DNA of 64,000 bases, from contig CAWFPJ010000031.1 of assembly GCA_963817515.1 (NCBI GenBank), positions 868,001 through 932,000 on the forward strand. The letters run 5' to 3'. This DNA comes from DATMNI01 sp963817515. GTDB lineage: Bacteria; Acidobacteriota; Terriglobia; Bryobacterales; Bryobacteraceae. The notes beneath the pieces were generated by a model that searched no databases, was not told the origin of the DNA, and was given only the letters and a program-made list of their open reading frames with translations. Positions 17,743 to 27,287 of the stretch are shown here, one piece after another; position 1 is the stretch's first letter; each line of letters starts with the position of its first letter. A program made the translations under genes and the position numbers.

Positions 17743-17780
17743 GTGCCGGCTCGATAGCCGGCATGGCAGGCCGGAGAGCC
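17743..17780 (+). repeat. Interspersed palindromic element, family A
   Basis: GTGCCGGCTCGATAGCCGGC then ATGGCAGGCCGGAGAGCC. The left half is nearly identical to the inverted copy at 33400-33449; the right half lacks the TGCTCCACG end. It lies just upstream of the phosphonoacetate-hydrolase-like gene. Confidence 0.8.
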
Positions 17781-17797
17781 CAATGTCACTTAGTTTT

Positions 17798-17877
17798 CGG
17801 TAACGCCGGCAATCTTGTTGCCGGTGCTTGCCGGATACCGAATAAACCCACCGGCAACAAGATTGCCGGCGCTACCG
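17798..17877. repeat. Long inverted repeat made of two head-to-head family C elements
   Basis: The arms at 17798-17826 and 17849-17877 are 29 bases each with a single mismatch; the inner 22 bases (GCCGGCAATCTTGTTGCCGGTG and its complement) match perfectly. The 22-base spacer is GCTTGCCGGATACCGAATAAAC-like. Each arm is itself a small hairpin. The whole can fold as a very stable cruciform and may stop transcription from either side. Confidence 0.9.
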
Positions 17878-17954
17878 GGAAAGCTCGTTACTGGTTCACT
17901 TGGTATTCAGTGTCGTCCCGCAATCTGTGCAGAGTGTCCGAGCTTGGGAAAACT

Positions 17955-17984
17955 ATGCGGCAGGGCCGGAGAGCCTGCTCCACG
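17955..17984 (+). repeat. Interspersed palindromic element, family A, right half
   Basis: ATGCGGCAGGGCCGGAGAGC then CTGCTCCACG. It carries the right-hand hairpin and CTCCACG end of family A without the left-hand GCCGGC palindrome, immediately before the acyl-CoA dehydrogenase gene. Confidence 0.7.
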
Positions 17985-18005
17985 TATGTGGTCAAATAGT
18001 GGGGA

Positions 18006-19172
18006 ATGAGTTTCCGGGGTGTTGACTATTTTTGCGTCGACTCGCTGTTCAGCGAACAGGAATTGATGGTGAGGCAAACGGCGAGGCGTTTCGCCGAGGA
18101 GAGAATTCTACCCCTGATTCGGGATTGCTACCGGGAGGCCCGGTTTCCACTCGAAACTATTCCGGAGATGGCCGAGTTGGGATTCCTGGGAGCCAACCTC
18201 GAAGGGTATGGATGCGCCGCGATGAGCAACGTGGAGTACGGGCTCATCATGCAGGAGCTGGAACGCGTGGATTCGGGCGTGCGCAGCTTTGTCTCGGTGC
18301 AGGGGGCGCTGGTGATGTACCCGATTCACAGCTACGGGTCGGACGAGCAGAAGCAGAAGTGGCTGCCGCGGCTGCAGAGCGGGAAAGCCGTCGGGTGCTT
18401 CGGGCTGACGGAGCCGGACTTCGGGTCTAATCCGGCGGGGATGCGCGCCACGGCGGTTCGCGATGGCGATGGGTGGGTTCTGAACGGCGAGAAGACCTGG
18501 ATCACCAATGGGACCATGGCGGATGTGGCCGTGGTTTGGGCGCGTGCCAAGGAAGGCATCGTGGGTTTCCTGGTGGAGCGCGGGACGCCCGGATATACGT
18601 CATCCGACATTCACGGGAAATGGTCCATGCGGGCGTCGGTGACCTCCAGCCTGGCGTTTGCCGATTGCCGCATACCTGAAACCGATCGGCTGCCGGGGGC
18701 GAAGGGGCTGAAGGCGCCGCTGGCGTGCTTGTCGCAGGCGCGGTATGGAATCGGATGGGGCGTGATTGGGGCGGCCATGGACTGCTATGAGACGGCGCGG
18801 TCCTATGCGGTGCTGCGCAAGCAGTTTGACGACCGGCCGATCGCTTCGCACCAGCTGGTGCAGGAGAAGCTGGCGTGGATGATCACGGAGATCACCAAGG
18901 CGCAACTTCTGGCGGTGCATGCGGGGCGGCTGAAGGACCAGAAGAAACTGGAGCCGGCGCACGTTTCCATGCTGAAGCGGAACAACGCGGCCATGGCTCT
19001 CGATTGCGCACGCCTGAGCCGCGATCTGCTGGGGGCCAACGGCATCACCGACGAATATCCCGTGATGCGTCACCTTTGTAATCTGGAAACCGTCAAGACG
19101 TATGAAGGCACGGACCATATTCACGCGCTGGTGATCGGCGAGAGGGTTACGGGAGTGGCGGCATATAAGTAG
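18006..19172 (+). CDS. gcdH: Acyl-CoA dehydrogenase, glutaryl-CoA dehydrogenase-like
   Basis: A 388-aa FAD flavoenzyme. The N-terminal helical domain (about 15-125), FAD segment GCFGLTEPDFGSNPAGM (about 134-150), WITNGTMADVAVVWA and the C-terminal helical domain are all present. The catalytic base is Glu367 in the segment ETVKTYEGTDHIHALVIGER, whose pattern TYEGTxxIHALxIGxxxTG is that of glutaryl-CoA dehydrogenase, the lysine/tryptophan catabolic enzyme that makes crotonyl-CoA. No glutarate-pathway gene is adjacent, so the exact substrate remains probable rather than certain. It starts at an ATG after the repeat-filled region 17724-18005. Confidence 0.86.
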   Translation: MSFRGVDYFCVDSLFSEQELMVRQTARRFAEERILPLIRDCYREARFPLETIPEMAELGFLGANLEGYGCAAMSNVEYGLIMQELERVDSGVRSFVSVQGALVMYPIHSYGSDEQKQKWLPRLQSGKAVGCFGLTEPDFGSNPAGMRATAVRDGDGWVLNGEKTWITNGTMADVAVVWARAKEGIVGFLVERGTPGYTSSDIHGKWSMRASVTSSLAFADCRIPETDRLPGAKGLKAPLACLSQARYGIGWGVIGAAMDCYETARSYAVLRKQFDDRPIASHQLVQEKLAWMITEITKAQLLAVHAGRLKDQKKLEPAHVSMLKRNNAAMALDCARLSRDLLGANGITDEYPVMRHLCNLETVKTYEGTDHIHALVIGERVTGVAAYK

Positions 19173-19180
19173 GACGGGGC

Positions 19181-19275
19181 CGGATGTCGGGGGCCGGGGC
19201 CGGGGGAAGCACTCGGGCTTTACGTTCGGCTCCGAGATCCGGCCCCTGGCATCCGGCCCCCGGCATCCGTTTTTT
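19181..19275 (+). terminator. Long GC-rich inverted repeat followed by T6 (palindromic element, family B)
   Basis: Arms at 19181-19197 (CGGATGTCGGGGGCCGG) and 19253-19269 differ by one base and are followed by six T at 19270-19275, which would suit an intrinsic terminator of the acyl-CoA dehydrogenase gene. The inner part contains GAAGCACTCGGGC, shared with an inverted copy near 35636-35693, so this is a dispersed element that may have been adopted as a terminator. Confidence 0.65.
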
Positions 19276-19280
19276 GAGAC

Positions 19281-21341
19281 ATGATTCTTTACGCATTCAC
19301 AATTTTGGTTAGCGCGTTCCTGCTGTTTCAGGTGCAGCCGGTCATCGCCAAGATTATTCTCCCCTGGTTCGGCGGGTCGGCCGCGGTCTGGACTACCTGC
19401 ATGCTGTTTTTTCAGCTCGTGCTGCTGCTGGGGTACATGTATGCCCATGCGGTGATCCGGTATCTGAAACCGCGCATGCAGATGATCGTGCACACGGTGG
19501 TTCTCGCGGCCAGCGCCGTGGTGCTGCCCGTCTATCCGAATGTCTCGTGGAAACCGGCGGGCGCCGAAGAGCCCACCATGCGGATTCTGGGCCTGCTGGC
19601 GGTCACCATCGGGCTTCCTTATTTTATGCTTTCGACTACCGGGCCGCTGCTGCAGGCGTGGTACGCGCGGCGGTTCAAAGGGTCGATGCCGTATCGTCTT
19701 TATGCGCTCTCAAACGCGGGCTCCATGTTTGCGCTCCTCAGCTACCCGGTGTTGTTCGAGCCGATGTTCACCACGCATCAGCAGGCCGGGATGTGGTCGC
19801 TGGGGTACGGATTGTTCGTGGTGCTGTGCGCGGTTACGGCAATCCGGTCCGGGAATGCGGAGGCAGCCACAAGCTATGCGGGCCCTGAGGCCTACGCCAG
19901 CGATGACGCGGCGCCGACAGGCAAGCAATATTTGATGTGGCTGTTGCTGCCGGCGATGGCTTCGGTGCTGCTGCTGGCGATTACCAACCACCTTTCACAG
20001 AACGTGGCGGCGATTCCGTTTTTGTGGGTGCTGCCGCTGAGCATTTACCTGCTGACGTTTATCTTGTGTTTCGAGGGCAGCGGCTGGTACCGGCGGAATC
20101 CTTATCTGCAACTGCTGGCGGTGGCGCTGGGGGCCATGGCGTACACGCTGAAGTTCGATACCACGGGCTCTGTGTCGATCAAAGTTCTGGTGCCTCTGTT
20201 TGCCGGGGGCCTGTTCACCTGCTGCATGGTGTGCCACGGAGAACTGGCACGGCTGAAGCCCGATCCGCGCTACCTCACGCACTTTTACCTGATGATGTCG
20301 GCCGGCGGGGCGCTGGGCGGATTGCTGGTGGGGTTGGTGGCGCCGCACGTGTTCAACGCGCTTTACGAAATGCCTGTGGGGTTGGCGGCGTGCGGCATTC
20401 TGGTGGTTTGGGTGCTGCGCCAGGACGACGAAATGGAATGGTTCCGCCGCCTGCCGGCAACGCTTCTTTCAGTGGTGTTGGTGGTGGCGCTGGCGGTGTT
20501 CGTCGGGATGCAGGTAAGGGATATGGTGAGGGGGTCGCGCGTGCTGGTGCGCAATTTCTACGGCGGCTTGCGGGTGCGCGATAGCGGGACGCCGGACGAA
20601 CTGGAATCCACCCGAACGTTAACGCACGGGACCATCAATCACGGCGAGGAGTATCTGAATCCGGCGCGGCGCGACCTGGCAACCACCTATTACGGTCCGA
20701 ATACGGGAATCGGCGTGGCCATCCGGGCGAAACAGAAGACCGGGGCGGCCTTGCGGGTGGGCGTGATCGGCCTGGGCACGGGAACCATCGCGGCCTACGG
20801 ACGGCTGGGGGACTACTACCGGTATTACGAGATCAATCCGCTGGTATTGGGGTTGGCGCACACGGAATTCTTCTTCCTGGCCGACTGCAAGGCCAAGGTT
20901 GAAGTGGCGATGGGGGATGCGCGGCTGAGCCTGGAGCGGGAGCTTCTTCTACAGAATTCCGGGGAGAATTTCGATGTGCTGGCGGTGGACGCATTTTCGA
21001 GCGACTCGATACCGGTGCACCTGCTCACGAAGGAGGCTATGCTGCTGTATTTCCGGCACCTGCGGCCGGACGGCATTCTGGCGGTCCACATTTCCAACCG
21101 GTATCTGGATTTACAGCCGGTGCTGTTGGGGGAGACTAAGGCTACGGGAAAAATCGCCCGGGTGGTGGATACGGATGACGACGACACGCAGGACGTTTTC
21201 GGCGCCACCTGGGTGTTGATCGCATCGCCTGCAAGTGGATTGCCGCCGGAGGTGGTGGCCGAATCGGCGCCCATCCGGACTGGACGATATGTAAGATTAT
21301 GGACAGATGACTACAGTAACCTTTTCCAAATACTGAAATAA
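19281..21341 (+). CDS. Membrane-fused spermidine synthase-like protein
   Basis: A 686-aa protein. The first 420 residues hold about 11 membrane helices (starting YAFTILVSAFLLFQVQPVIAKIILPWFGGS) and the last 250 a spermidine-synthase-like Rossmann domain with GVIGLGTGTIAAYG, YYEINPLVL, MGDARLSLERE and LAVDAFSSDSIPVHLL. In true spermidine synthases the aspartates bind putrescine and decarboxylated SAM. In this fused type the reaction is not established. It probably acts at the inner membrane on an unknown substrate. It starts at an ATG right after the T6 of the preceding palindrome. Confidence 0.85.
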   Translation: MILYAFTILVSAFLLFQVQPVIAKIILPWFGGSAAVWTTCMLFFQLVLLLGYMYAHAVIRYLKPRMQMIVHTVVLAASAVVLPVYPNVSWKPAGAEEPTMRILGLLAVTIGLPYFMLSTTGPLLQAWYARRFKGSMPYRLYALSNAGSMFALLSYPVLFEPMFTTHQQAGMWSLGYGLFVVLCAVTAIRSGNAEAATSYAGPEAYASDDAAPTGKQYLMWLLLPAMASVLLLAITNHLSQNVAAIPFLWVLPLSIYLLTFILCFEGSGWYRRNPYLQLLAVALGAMAYTLKFDTTGSVSIKVLVPLFAGGLFTCCMVCHGELARLKPDPRYLTHFYLMMSAGGALGGLLVGLVAPHVFNALYEMPVGLAACGILVVWVLRQDDEMEWFRRLPATLLSVVLVVALAVFVGMQVRDMVRGSRVLVRNFYGGLRVRDSGTPDELESTRTLTHGTINHGEEYLNPARRDLATTYYGPNTGIGVAIRAKQKTGAALRVGVIGLGTGTIAAYGRLGDYYRYYEINPLVLGLAHTEFFFLADCKAKVEVAMGDARLSLERELLLQNSGENFDVLAVDAFSSDSIPVHLLTKEAMLLYFRHLRPDGILAVHISNRYLDLQPVLLGETKATGKIARVVDTDDDDTQDVFGATWVLIASPASGLPPEVVAESAPIRTGRYVRLWTDDYSNLFQILK

Positions 21342-21456
21342 GTCGTACTATATAGAAGCCGCGTCCGTATCTCGATTTAAGTCGTTGGGAAACAGCGAGA
21401 TGGGTCTGTTTTTCAACGAAGTGATGTTGTATTATCGACATTGCCGAGGAATAAAA

Positions 21457-24400
21457 ATGGACGCCGCTAACGCACTACTCAAGAAAACTGCTCTATTATT
21501 GCCACTTGCGCTATTCGCCCTAGCGCCTGTCATCCAGGCTCAGTCATTTAATCCCATTGCCCCTCAAACGATCACCAGCACTGGCGGTCTGAACGTGCTG
21601 GTGACGTCTTCAGGCTCGGCGATCACGTTTACAACGTTTCTTGTCAACTCGCAGGCTCCGGCGGGCGACCCGAGTGTTTGGTTGAGCGTGTCCAGCGGGG
21701 GGACCACGCCGGCAAACATCACCGTCACGCCGGTGAACCTGGGCTCACAGGCAGGCACCTACACGGCGACTATAGGGCTGCGCGCCTCGTCTCCAGCCGG
21801 CGTTGCAGACAGCACCTTTACAGTTACCTACGTCAGCGGCAGCGGGGGCGGGGGCGGAGGCGGGGGCAGCACCGGAGTGATTTTGGCGACTCCGAACCCT
21901 GTGCAGCTTCAGACGAATACCAATAATGCCGTCTTCCAACCGGTCAACCTGACAACCACAAGCACGGCTCCGATTTCATTTAACGTGACCTTCACCCCAC
22001 TCAGCTCCTGGCTGACGGCGGGTTCCGCAAACACTTTTGTTTCCAGTGCCTCCCCCGCCACTTTGACGGTGGGGGCGACCACCACGAACCTACCCAACGG
22101 GTCCTATAACGGTCAGGTCATCGTGACTCCAACTTCGGGCGGAGCGGCGACTACGATCCCGGTCACCCTTACGGTCGGGACAGGCGGCGGAACCGGTTCA
22201 TTGACGGCCTCACCCAATCCGGTAAACCTGAGCTACACGTCTAATAGCGGACTGTTTCCGAACACTAACGTTGTACTGCAAAGCCTTTCGGGCGCTACCA
22301 CCTACACGGCGACCGCCTCCAGCAGTAACGGCTGGCTGCTGGTGAATGGAAACCCTTCGGCCACCGGCATTATCCCCAATCTCGTGGTGTCGGTCAGCGG
22401 GAACGTCGGCGCGTTGACCACGGGAAACTACCAGGGCCAGATTCAGGTGACGGACTCGAACTCCGGCACAGTGTCCATACAAGTCAATCTGGCGGTTAAC
22501 GGCGGATCAACCGCCGGGCTGACGTTCAACCCCCCGAGTGGGCTGACTTTCACATCGGCTGTGGGCGGAACGACTACCGCGTCGCAGCAGGTCTCTATAA
22601 CCAGCCAGACCAGCGGATCTCTCAGTGTGAGTTGTACCAGTTCTCCTCAAACTTGGCTGACCTGCTCGGGAAGCCCGGGCACAATAAATGCGAACTCGCC
22701 GCAGGCCATCACACTCACGGCGACGCCGGGTTCGCTGCCAGCCGGATCCTATTTTGGGCAGCTATCAGCTACTGTGAACGGCATCGCCACCGGGTCGGTT
22801 TCGATTACGTTTATTGTGGGCGGTGGGGGTAGCGGCGGCGGCAGCACCAACCTTTCCGTGGCCCCGACGGCGCTGGCTTTCTCGTATGAGTCGGGCACCC
22901 CCATAAGTAATGTGGCGCGGCAAATGGTGGCGTTCACGGGGCCGACCGGTTCGGCATGGTCAGCCACGACTTCGACCACGAATGGCGGGACATGGTTGCA
23001 GCTTGGGACTATCCTTGGAAATCTGGGAGGTGACGGCACTGGCACCTCCACGGTGATCATCAACCCCTCCGGCCTGGCTGCAGGAACGTACAACGGGACG
23101 GTGTCGATCAACTTTACCAGTACTGGCGCATCGCAGACTGTAGCCGTCAGCCTGACCGTCGTGGCCAGCGGCACCCCAATACTTCTTCCCACTCCGGGCT
23201 CGGCGGTTTTCAATTATCACAGCGGGGACACTCTCCAGCCGCAGGCGATCTTCCTGGCTGCCAGCGATGGATCGGCGGTCGCGGCCTCGGCTGCCACCAC
23301 TACTTCATGGATCACAGTTTCGCAGACAGCGGGCTCCGGTTCGTTCGCGATCTCGGTGAATCCTGCCGGCATGGCGTCCGGACTATACACCGGCTCAGTT
23401 ACAGTTACTCAGAGCGGCCTGGCGAACAGCCCGCTGGCGGTCCCGGTAGTTTTGATCGTGAATGGCGGCGGATCGACCGGCGGCGGCGGGGCCTTGACGC
23501 TGAGTCCGGCAACACTCACGTTCAATGCGGCGGTGGGAATTAATCCAGGCGTCCAAACAATTTCGATAGGAGCCTCCGTGACCACCAATTTTACGGTGAC
23601 GGCGACCACTTCCACCGGACAGAATTGGCTGAATCTGGACCGATCGTCCGGAGCGGCGCCCACAAGCATGTCGGTCTTCGTCACCTCCACTTCTCTGCCC
23701 GTGGGGACTTACTCCGGGATCATCACGTATACCGTCAACGGCGTCAACCAGACGGTGCCGGTCACGTTGAATGTGAGTACGACTGGCGCCGCGGGCGGCA
23801 ACGTCACGGCAACTCCGACGGCTCTGACTTTCACCGGGCAGGCAGGCGGGGCTAGCCTGGCCGGCCAGACCCTGAACATTAGCAGCGCGACGGGTAGCGC
23901 ATCGGTAGCCTTTACGCTCTCAACCAGCGGCGGCACCTGGCTCACCGTCAGCACACAGAGCAGCGCCACTCCCAGCACACCGACGGTGAACGTGAATATC
24001 GCGGGCCTGGCGGCTGGGACTTACAGCGGAAGCGTCATTATTACGCCGACCGGGGGAACTGTAGTCTCGGTTCCAGTCACACTTACGGTGACGGCGCCGT
24101 CGACGGTTTCGGCTTCGCCCACGTCGCTGTCGTTTACCTACCGGGTGGGAGACCCGCCGCCGGCGGGGCAGGCGGTGAACGTAACCGGCGGAACCGGCCT
24201 GTCGTTTGCCGCGACGGCTTCGAGCAACGGCAACTGGCTGGGGGTTTCGCCGGCTTCCGGTAGTACGCCGGGCGCGGTCACTGTTTTTGTGAACCCGCCT
24301 AATCTGAACGCTTCTACCACTCCCTATACCGGTACCGTCACGGTCGCAGGTTCGGGCACCGCGACGGGCACGACCACGATCAACGTCAGCCTGACGGTGA

Positions 24401-25146
24401 CCGCGCCGCTGCCAACGGTAACCAAGTTAACCAATGCCGCAAGCTTCTCAAGCGGATCGATTTCGCCGGGCGAGATCATCACTTTATTCGGAACGGGCAT
24501 AGGGCCGACCCCGGCCGTAGGCCTGACGCTGAATTCGAGCGGCGGCGTATCGACGAGCATTGGCGGAGTGCAGGTGACGGTCAACGGGTTTAACTGCCCG
24601 ATGGTTTTCGCCAGCGCTACCCAAGTCTCGGCGGTGGTGCCGTATGAGATTGCGGGCTTCGCCGGCGCGGACGTTCTGGTGAAGTTCGTGGGCCAGAGCT
24701 CAAACGCTATACACGTCAATGTGTCGACCACGGCTCCCGGTGTGTTTACAGCGAACTCTTCGGGCTCCGGGCCTGGGGCGATCCTGAACAGCAACAATTC
24801 GGTGAACTCTCCAAGCAATCCAGCCGCCAGGGGCGACACTGTGGTGGTATATCTGACGGGCGAAGGGCAGACCTCGCCAGCGGGTGTAACCGGCAAAGTG
24901 ACTACCGTATCGTCAACTCCGCCGTTGACCCCGGCACCGCTGCTGCAGGTTTCGGTGCTGATCGGGCCGCCGGGCGCTCAACAACCGGCGAACTTTAGTT
25001 TCGCCGGGGAAGCGCCAGGGATCGTGTCGGGCGCCCTGCAGTTGAACGTACAGATTCCCACGACTGTGGCGGCGGGCGACCAGCCGATTGTGGTTTCGAT
25101 TGGCGGAAATCCGAGCCAGAGCGGCGTGACGGTTTCAGTTAAGTAG
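21457..25146 (+). CDS. Giant secreted repeat protein with BACON/Ig-like repeats and Solibacter-type C-terminal domain (TIGR03437)
   Basis: 1,229 aa from the ATG at 21457, chosen because it gives a clean signal peptide (KKTALLLPLALFALAPVIQAQ) and has GAGGA upstream; the frame is open back to 21385. About ten Ig/BACON-like repeats of roughly 95 residues follow, each with the pattern SPxxLTFxxxxGxxPxxQxxxVxxxxxxxxFxxxxxxxxWLxVxPxxGxxPxxxxVxVxPxGLAAGxYxGxVxVT; several are joined by glycine-rich linkers (SGGGGGGGGS, GGGGSGGGS). The last 230 residues (TKLTNAASFSSGSISPGEIITLFGTGIGP ... SGGNPSQSGVTVSVK type) are the TIGR03437 domain. Its job is unknown; an extracellular adhesion or carbohydrate-binding role would be a guess. 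The second such protein is at 45852. Confidence 0.88.
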   Translation: MDAANALLKKTALLLPLALFALAPVIQAQSFNPIAPQTITSTGGLNVLVTSSGSAITFTTFLVNSQAPAGDPSVWLSVSSGGTTPANITVTPVNLGSQAGTYTATIGLRASSPAGVADSTFTVTYVSGSGGGGGGGGSTGVILATPNPVQLQTNTNNAVFQPVNLTTTSTAPISFNVTFTPLSSWLTAGSANTFVSSASPATLTVGATTTNLPNGSYNGQVIVTPTSGGAATTIPVTLTVGTGGGTGSLTASPNPVNLSYTSNSGLFPNTNVVLQSLSGATTYTATASSSNGWLLVNGNPSATGIIPNLVVSVSGNVGALTTGNYQGQIQVTDSNSGTVSIQVNLAVNGGSTAGLTFNPPSGLTFTSAVGGTTTASQQVSITSQTSGSLSVSCTSSPQTWLTCSGSPGTINANSPQAITLTATPGSLPAGSYFGQLSATVNGIATGSVSITFIVGGGGSGGGSTNLSVAPTALAFSYESGTPISNVARQMVAFTGPTGSAWSATTSTTNGGTWLQLGTILGNLGGDGTGTSTVIINPSGLAAGTYNGTVSINFTSTGASQTVAVSLTVVASGTPILLPTPGSAVFNYHSGDTLQPQAIFLAASDGSAVAASAATTTSWITVSQTAGSGSFAISVNPAGMASGLYTGSVTVTQSGLANSPLAVPVVLIVNGGGSTGGGGALTLSPATLTFNAAVGINPGVQTISIGASVTTNFTVTATTSTGQNWLNLDRSSGAAPTSMSVFVTSTSLPVGTYSGIITYTVNGVNQTVPVTLNVSTTGAAGGNVTATPTALTFTGQAGGASLAGQTLNISSATGSASVAFTLSTSGGTWLTVSTQSSATPSTPTVNVNIAGLAAGTYSGSVIITPTGGTVVSVPVTLTVTAPSTVSASPTSLSFTYRVGDPPPAGQAVNVTGGTGLSFAATASSNGNWLGVSPASGSTPGAVTVFVNPPNLNASTTPYTGTVTVAGSGTATGTTTINVSLTVTAPLPTVTKLTNAASFSSGSISPGEIITLFGTGIGPTPAVGLTLNSSGGVSTSIGGVQVTVNGFNCPMVFASATQVSAVVPYEIAGFAGADVLVKFVGQSSNAIHVNVSTTAPGVFTANSSGSGPGAILNSNNSVNSPSNPAARGDTVVVYLTGEGQTSPAGVTGKVTTVSSTPPLTPAPLLQVSVLIGPPGAQQPANFSFAGEAPGIVSGALQLNVQIPTTVAAGDQPIVVSIGGNPSQSGVTVSVK

Positions 25147-25157
25147 GATTAAGCTTA

Positions 25158-25191
25158 CCGGCCTGCCATTTTCCACAAGGTGGCAGGCCGG
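25158..25191. repeat. Perfect hairpin downstream of the giant repeat gene
   Basis: Arms CCGGCCTGCCA (25158-25168) and TGGCAGGCCGG (25181-25191) with a 12-base loop. A CGCTCCACG end at about 25229-25237 resembles the end of family A. It has no T-run, so terminator function is uncertain. Confidence 0.7.
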
Positions 25192-25264
25192 GAGGTCTGG
25201 CTGCCACTAGCGCGCTGCGACTAAAGCGCTCCACGTTTTCAGTGGCGCGTGCGTCTAAGTTGTT

Positions 25265-25907
25265 GTGAGCCTTTCTCGGCTACTGATTGGGATACTAGGG
25301 GTGTCGGCGTTTGCCGCGGACGCCCGGCTGGACAGTCTGCTCAAGAGCGTGGAATCCCGTTATAACCGGGCGAAGACGCTGCAAGTCGTTTTCCATGAAG
25401 AGTATACGCCGCAGGGGAAGCCCGGGCGGCAAGAGAGCGGGACGCTGATGCTGCGCAAACCGCGGCTCATGCGCTGGGATTACGACCAGCCGAAAGGCAA
25501 GCTTTGCGTCTCCGACGGAAAATACTTCTGGATATACACGCCCTCCGAGAATCGGGTCGAGCAAATGAAGTTTCAGGAGACCGAAGACCTGCGGGCGCCG
25601 TTGGCTTTCCTGCTGGGTAAGTTGAACTTCGACAAGGAGTTCCGTAACCTGGAGGGACGGCCAGACGGGCCGGAGGGCAAGGATACGCGGATCAAGGCGG
25701 AGCCCAAGGGCGATAATTTGCCGTATTCAGCCGTGGAATTCGTGGTGACGGCGGACAGCCGCATTAAGGAAGTGAAAGTGACCGGCGTTCGACCACTCGA
25801 TTCTGAGTTTTCTGTTCGATCAAGAGAAGGTAGACCCCAGCCTCGACGGCAAGCTGTTCCAATTCCAACCACCCAAGGGCGTCGAACTGGTCAAGGCCGG
25901 GCAGTGA
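25265..25907 (+). pseudogene. lolA: LolA-like outer-membrane lipoprotein carrier, apparent +1 frameshift near its end
   Basis: The first frame encodes a signal peptide and the LolA core (LKSVESRYNRAKTLQVVFHEEYTPQGKPGRQESGTLMLRKPRLMRWDYDQP). Near 25790 the frame changes: skipping one base after gtt gives DHSILSFLFDQEKVDPSLDGKLFQFQPPKGVELVKAGQ and a stop at 25905-25907, the family's usual C-terminus, three bases before pilC. Without the correction the product ends in an unrelated arginine-rich tail at 25918. The corrected protein would have 213 aa. LolA shuttles lipoproteins across the periplasm; its linkage to pilus genes is notable. Confidence 0.85.
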
Positions 25908-25910
25908 ACC

Positions 25911-27125
25911 ATGCCTGATTTCGTACTGAAATACGCAGACGGGCGGGGGCAGATCCACCAGCAGGTGGCCTCGGCGGCATCCGAGAAAGAGCTGCGCGAA
26001 AAGTACTCGCAGCAGGGCTTTCTGATCTATTCCATCAAGACCAGGGTGGTGGGCGCGGGGATTGCATCGGTTGGGCTGTTCGGCGGGCGGAAAAAGCTCA
26101 ACCTCGAGAAATTCCTGATTTTCAACCAGCAATTCGTGACGCTGATTCGCGCCGGGCTGCCGATTCTCAAGGGCCTGGATCTGCTGTCAGACCGGCTGAC
26201 CGACCCCAAATTGGGACCGTACATCAAATCGGTCCGGGATGAGGTGCGGAGCGGCACGCTGCTATCGGAAGCCTTCCGGCAGCAGGGAATCTTTCCCAAA
26301 ATCTTCGTCACCACCGTAATGGCCGGCGAAAAGAGCGGCAGCCTGACCGAAGTGCTGGACCGGTACATTACCTACCAGAAGCTGTCGCTGGCGGTGAAGA
26401 AGAAGATCAAGGTTTCGCTGATCCTGCCGGCAGTGCTGATCGTCCTGGTGGTGCTGCTGATGGTTTTCATGGTGACTTACGTGGTGCCGACGTTTGCGGC
26501 TTTGTACAGCACCATGAACGCGACGCTGCCGACCATGACGGTGTATCTGATCGCCTTCGGCACGGCGGCGCAGAAGTACATCGTAGAGTTCGCGGCGGCC
26601 CTGATACTGACGATCGTGGGGATGCGCTGGTGGCTGCGCAAAGATTCGGCGCGCGAGAAGGTGGACCTGGTCAAGCTGAAGATGCCTCTGGCGGGCGAGG
26701 TCTGGCTGAAATACCAGGTGGCGCAGCTTTCGCGAATCTTAAGCACGCTGCTGGTGGGCGGTATTCCGCTGGTGCAGGCCATGGAGACGGCGGCGGATTC
26801 GCTGGGCACGCCGCTGTTGAAGCGGGCCATTGAGGCGGCCGGCAAGAGTGTACGCGAAGGGCAGCCGCTTTCGGGGTCCCTCAAGGCGACCAAGCTGTTC
26901 CCACCGCTGGCGATCGACATGATCGAAGTGGGGGAGTCCACCGGAGCGCTGCCTTCGATGCTGAACAGTGTGGCGGAGTTTTTTGAGGAAGACGTGAACA
27001 CTCGCATGGCGGCGATGCTGTCGCTGATCGAACCGGCCATCATGATTGTAATGGGGGCATTTGTGGCCTTCGTGTTGATTGCGTTGTATCTGCCGATATT
27101 CTCTTTGGCGGATACGATTCATTGA
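25911..27125 (+). CDS. pilC: PilC/GspF inner-membrane platform protein
   Basis: A 404-aa type IV pilus or type II secretion platform protein. Two GspF domains are visible (about 65-190 and 270-395), with LNLEKFLIFNQQFVTLIRAGLPILKGLDLLSDR opening the first and VAQLSRILSTLLVGGIPLVQAMETAADSLG the second. Membrane helices are near residues 165-190, 210-235 and 370-395. It works with the ATPase PilB encoded downstream. Unlike many pilus operons, pilC precedes pilB and a palindromic repeat lies between them. Confidence 0.92.
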   Translation: MPDFVLKYADGRGQIHQQVASAASEKELREKYSQQGFLIYSIKTRVVGAGIASVGLFGGRKKLNLEKFLIFNQQFVTLIRAGLPILKGLDLLSDRLTDPKLGPYIKSVRDEVRSGTLLSEAFRQQGIFPKIFVTTVMAGEKSGSLTEVLDRYITYQKLSLAVKKKIKVSLILPAVLIVLVVLLMVFMVTYVVPTFAALYSTMNATLPTMTVYLIAFGTAAQKYIVEFAAALILTIVGMRWWLRKDSAREKVDLVKLKMPLAGEVWLKYQVAQLSRILSTLLVGGIPLVQAMETAADSLGTPLLKRAIEAAGKSVREGQPLSGSLKATKLFPPLAIDMIEVGESTGALPSMLNSVAEFFEEDVNTRMAAMLSLIEPAIMIVMGAFVAFVLIALYLPIFSLADTIH

Positions 27126-27152
27126 GGGAGTAAGAGACTTGATAGGGCGAAG

Positions 27153-27270
27153 ATTCACCGCAGAGACGCTGAGACGCCGAGATAATCGCGGAGAAAGCCA
27201 TGAATAAGAAGAGCTCATATTCATAGTTCTTCTCTGCGCTTTCTCTGCGTCTCCGCGTCTCTGCGGTGAG
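27153..27270. repeat. Long imperfect inverted repeat, family D (CCGCAGAGACGC type), copy 1
   Basis: The left arm starts ATTCACCGCAGAGACGCTGA (27153) and the right arm ends TCTCTGCGGTGAG (27270), with the imperfect complementary stretches GACGCCGAGATAATCGCGGA and TTTCTCTGCGTCTCCGCGTC. The same element occurs at 28923-29039. It fills the whole pilC-pilB gap. Confidence 0.9.
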
Positions 27271-27287
27271 GATTTAGTCTTTTAGTT

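Noticed and set aside
17709..17789. N-terminal extension of the phosphonoacetate-hydrolase-like protein (MTLGSPACHAGYRAG...)
   Set aside because: It is translation of a palindromic element and would bury the Tat signal; an internal Met is a better start.
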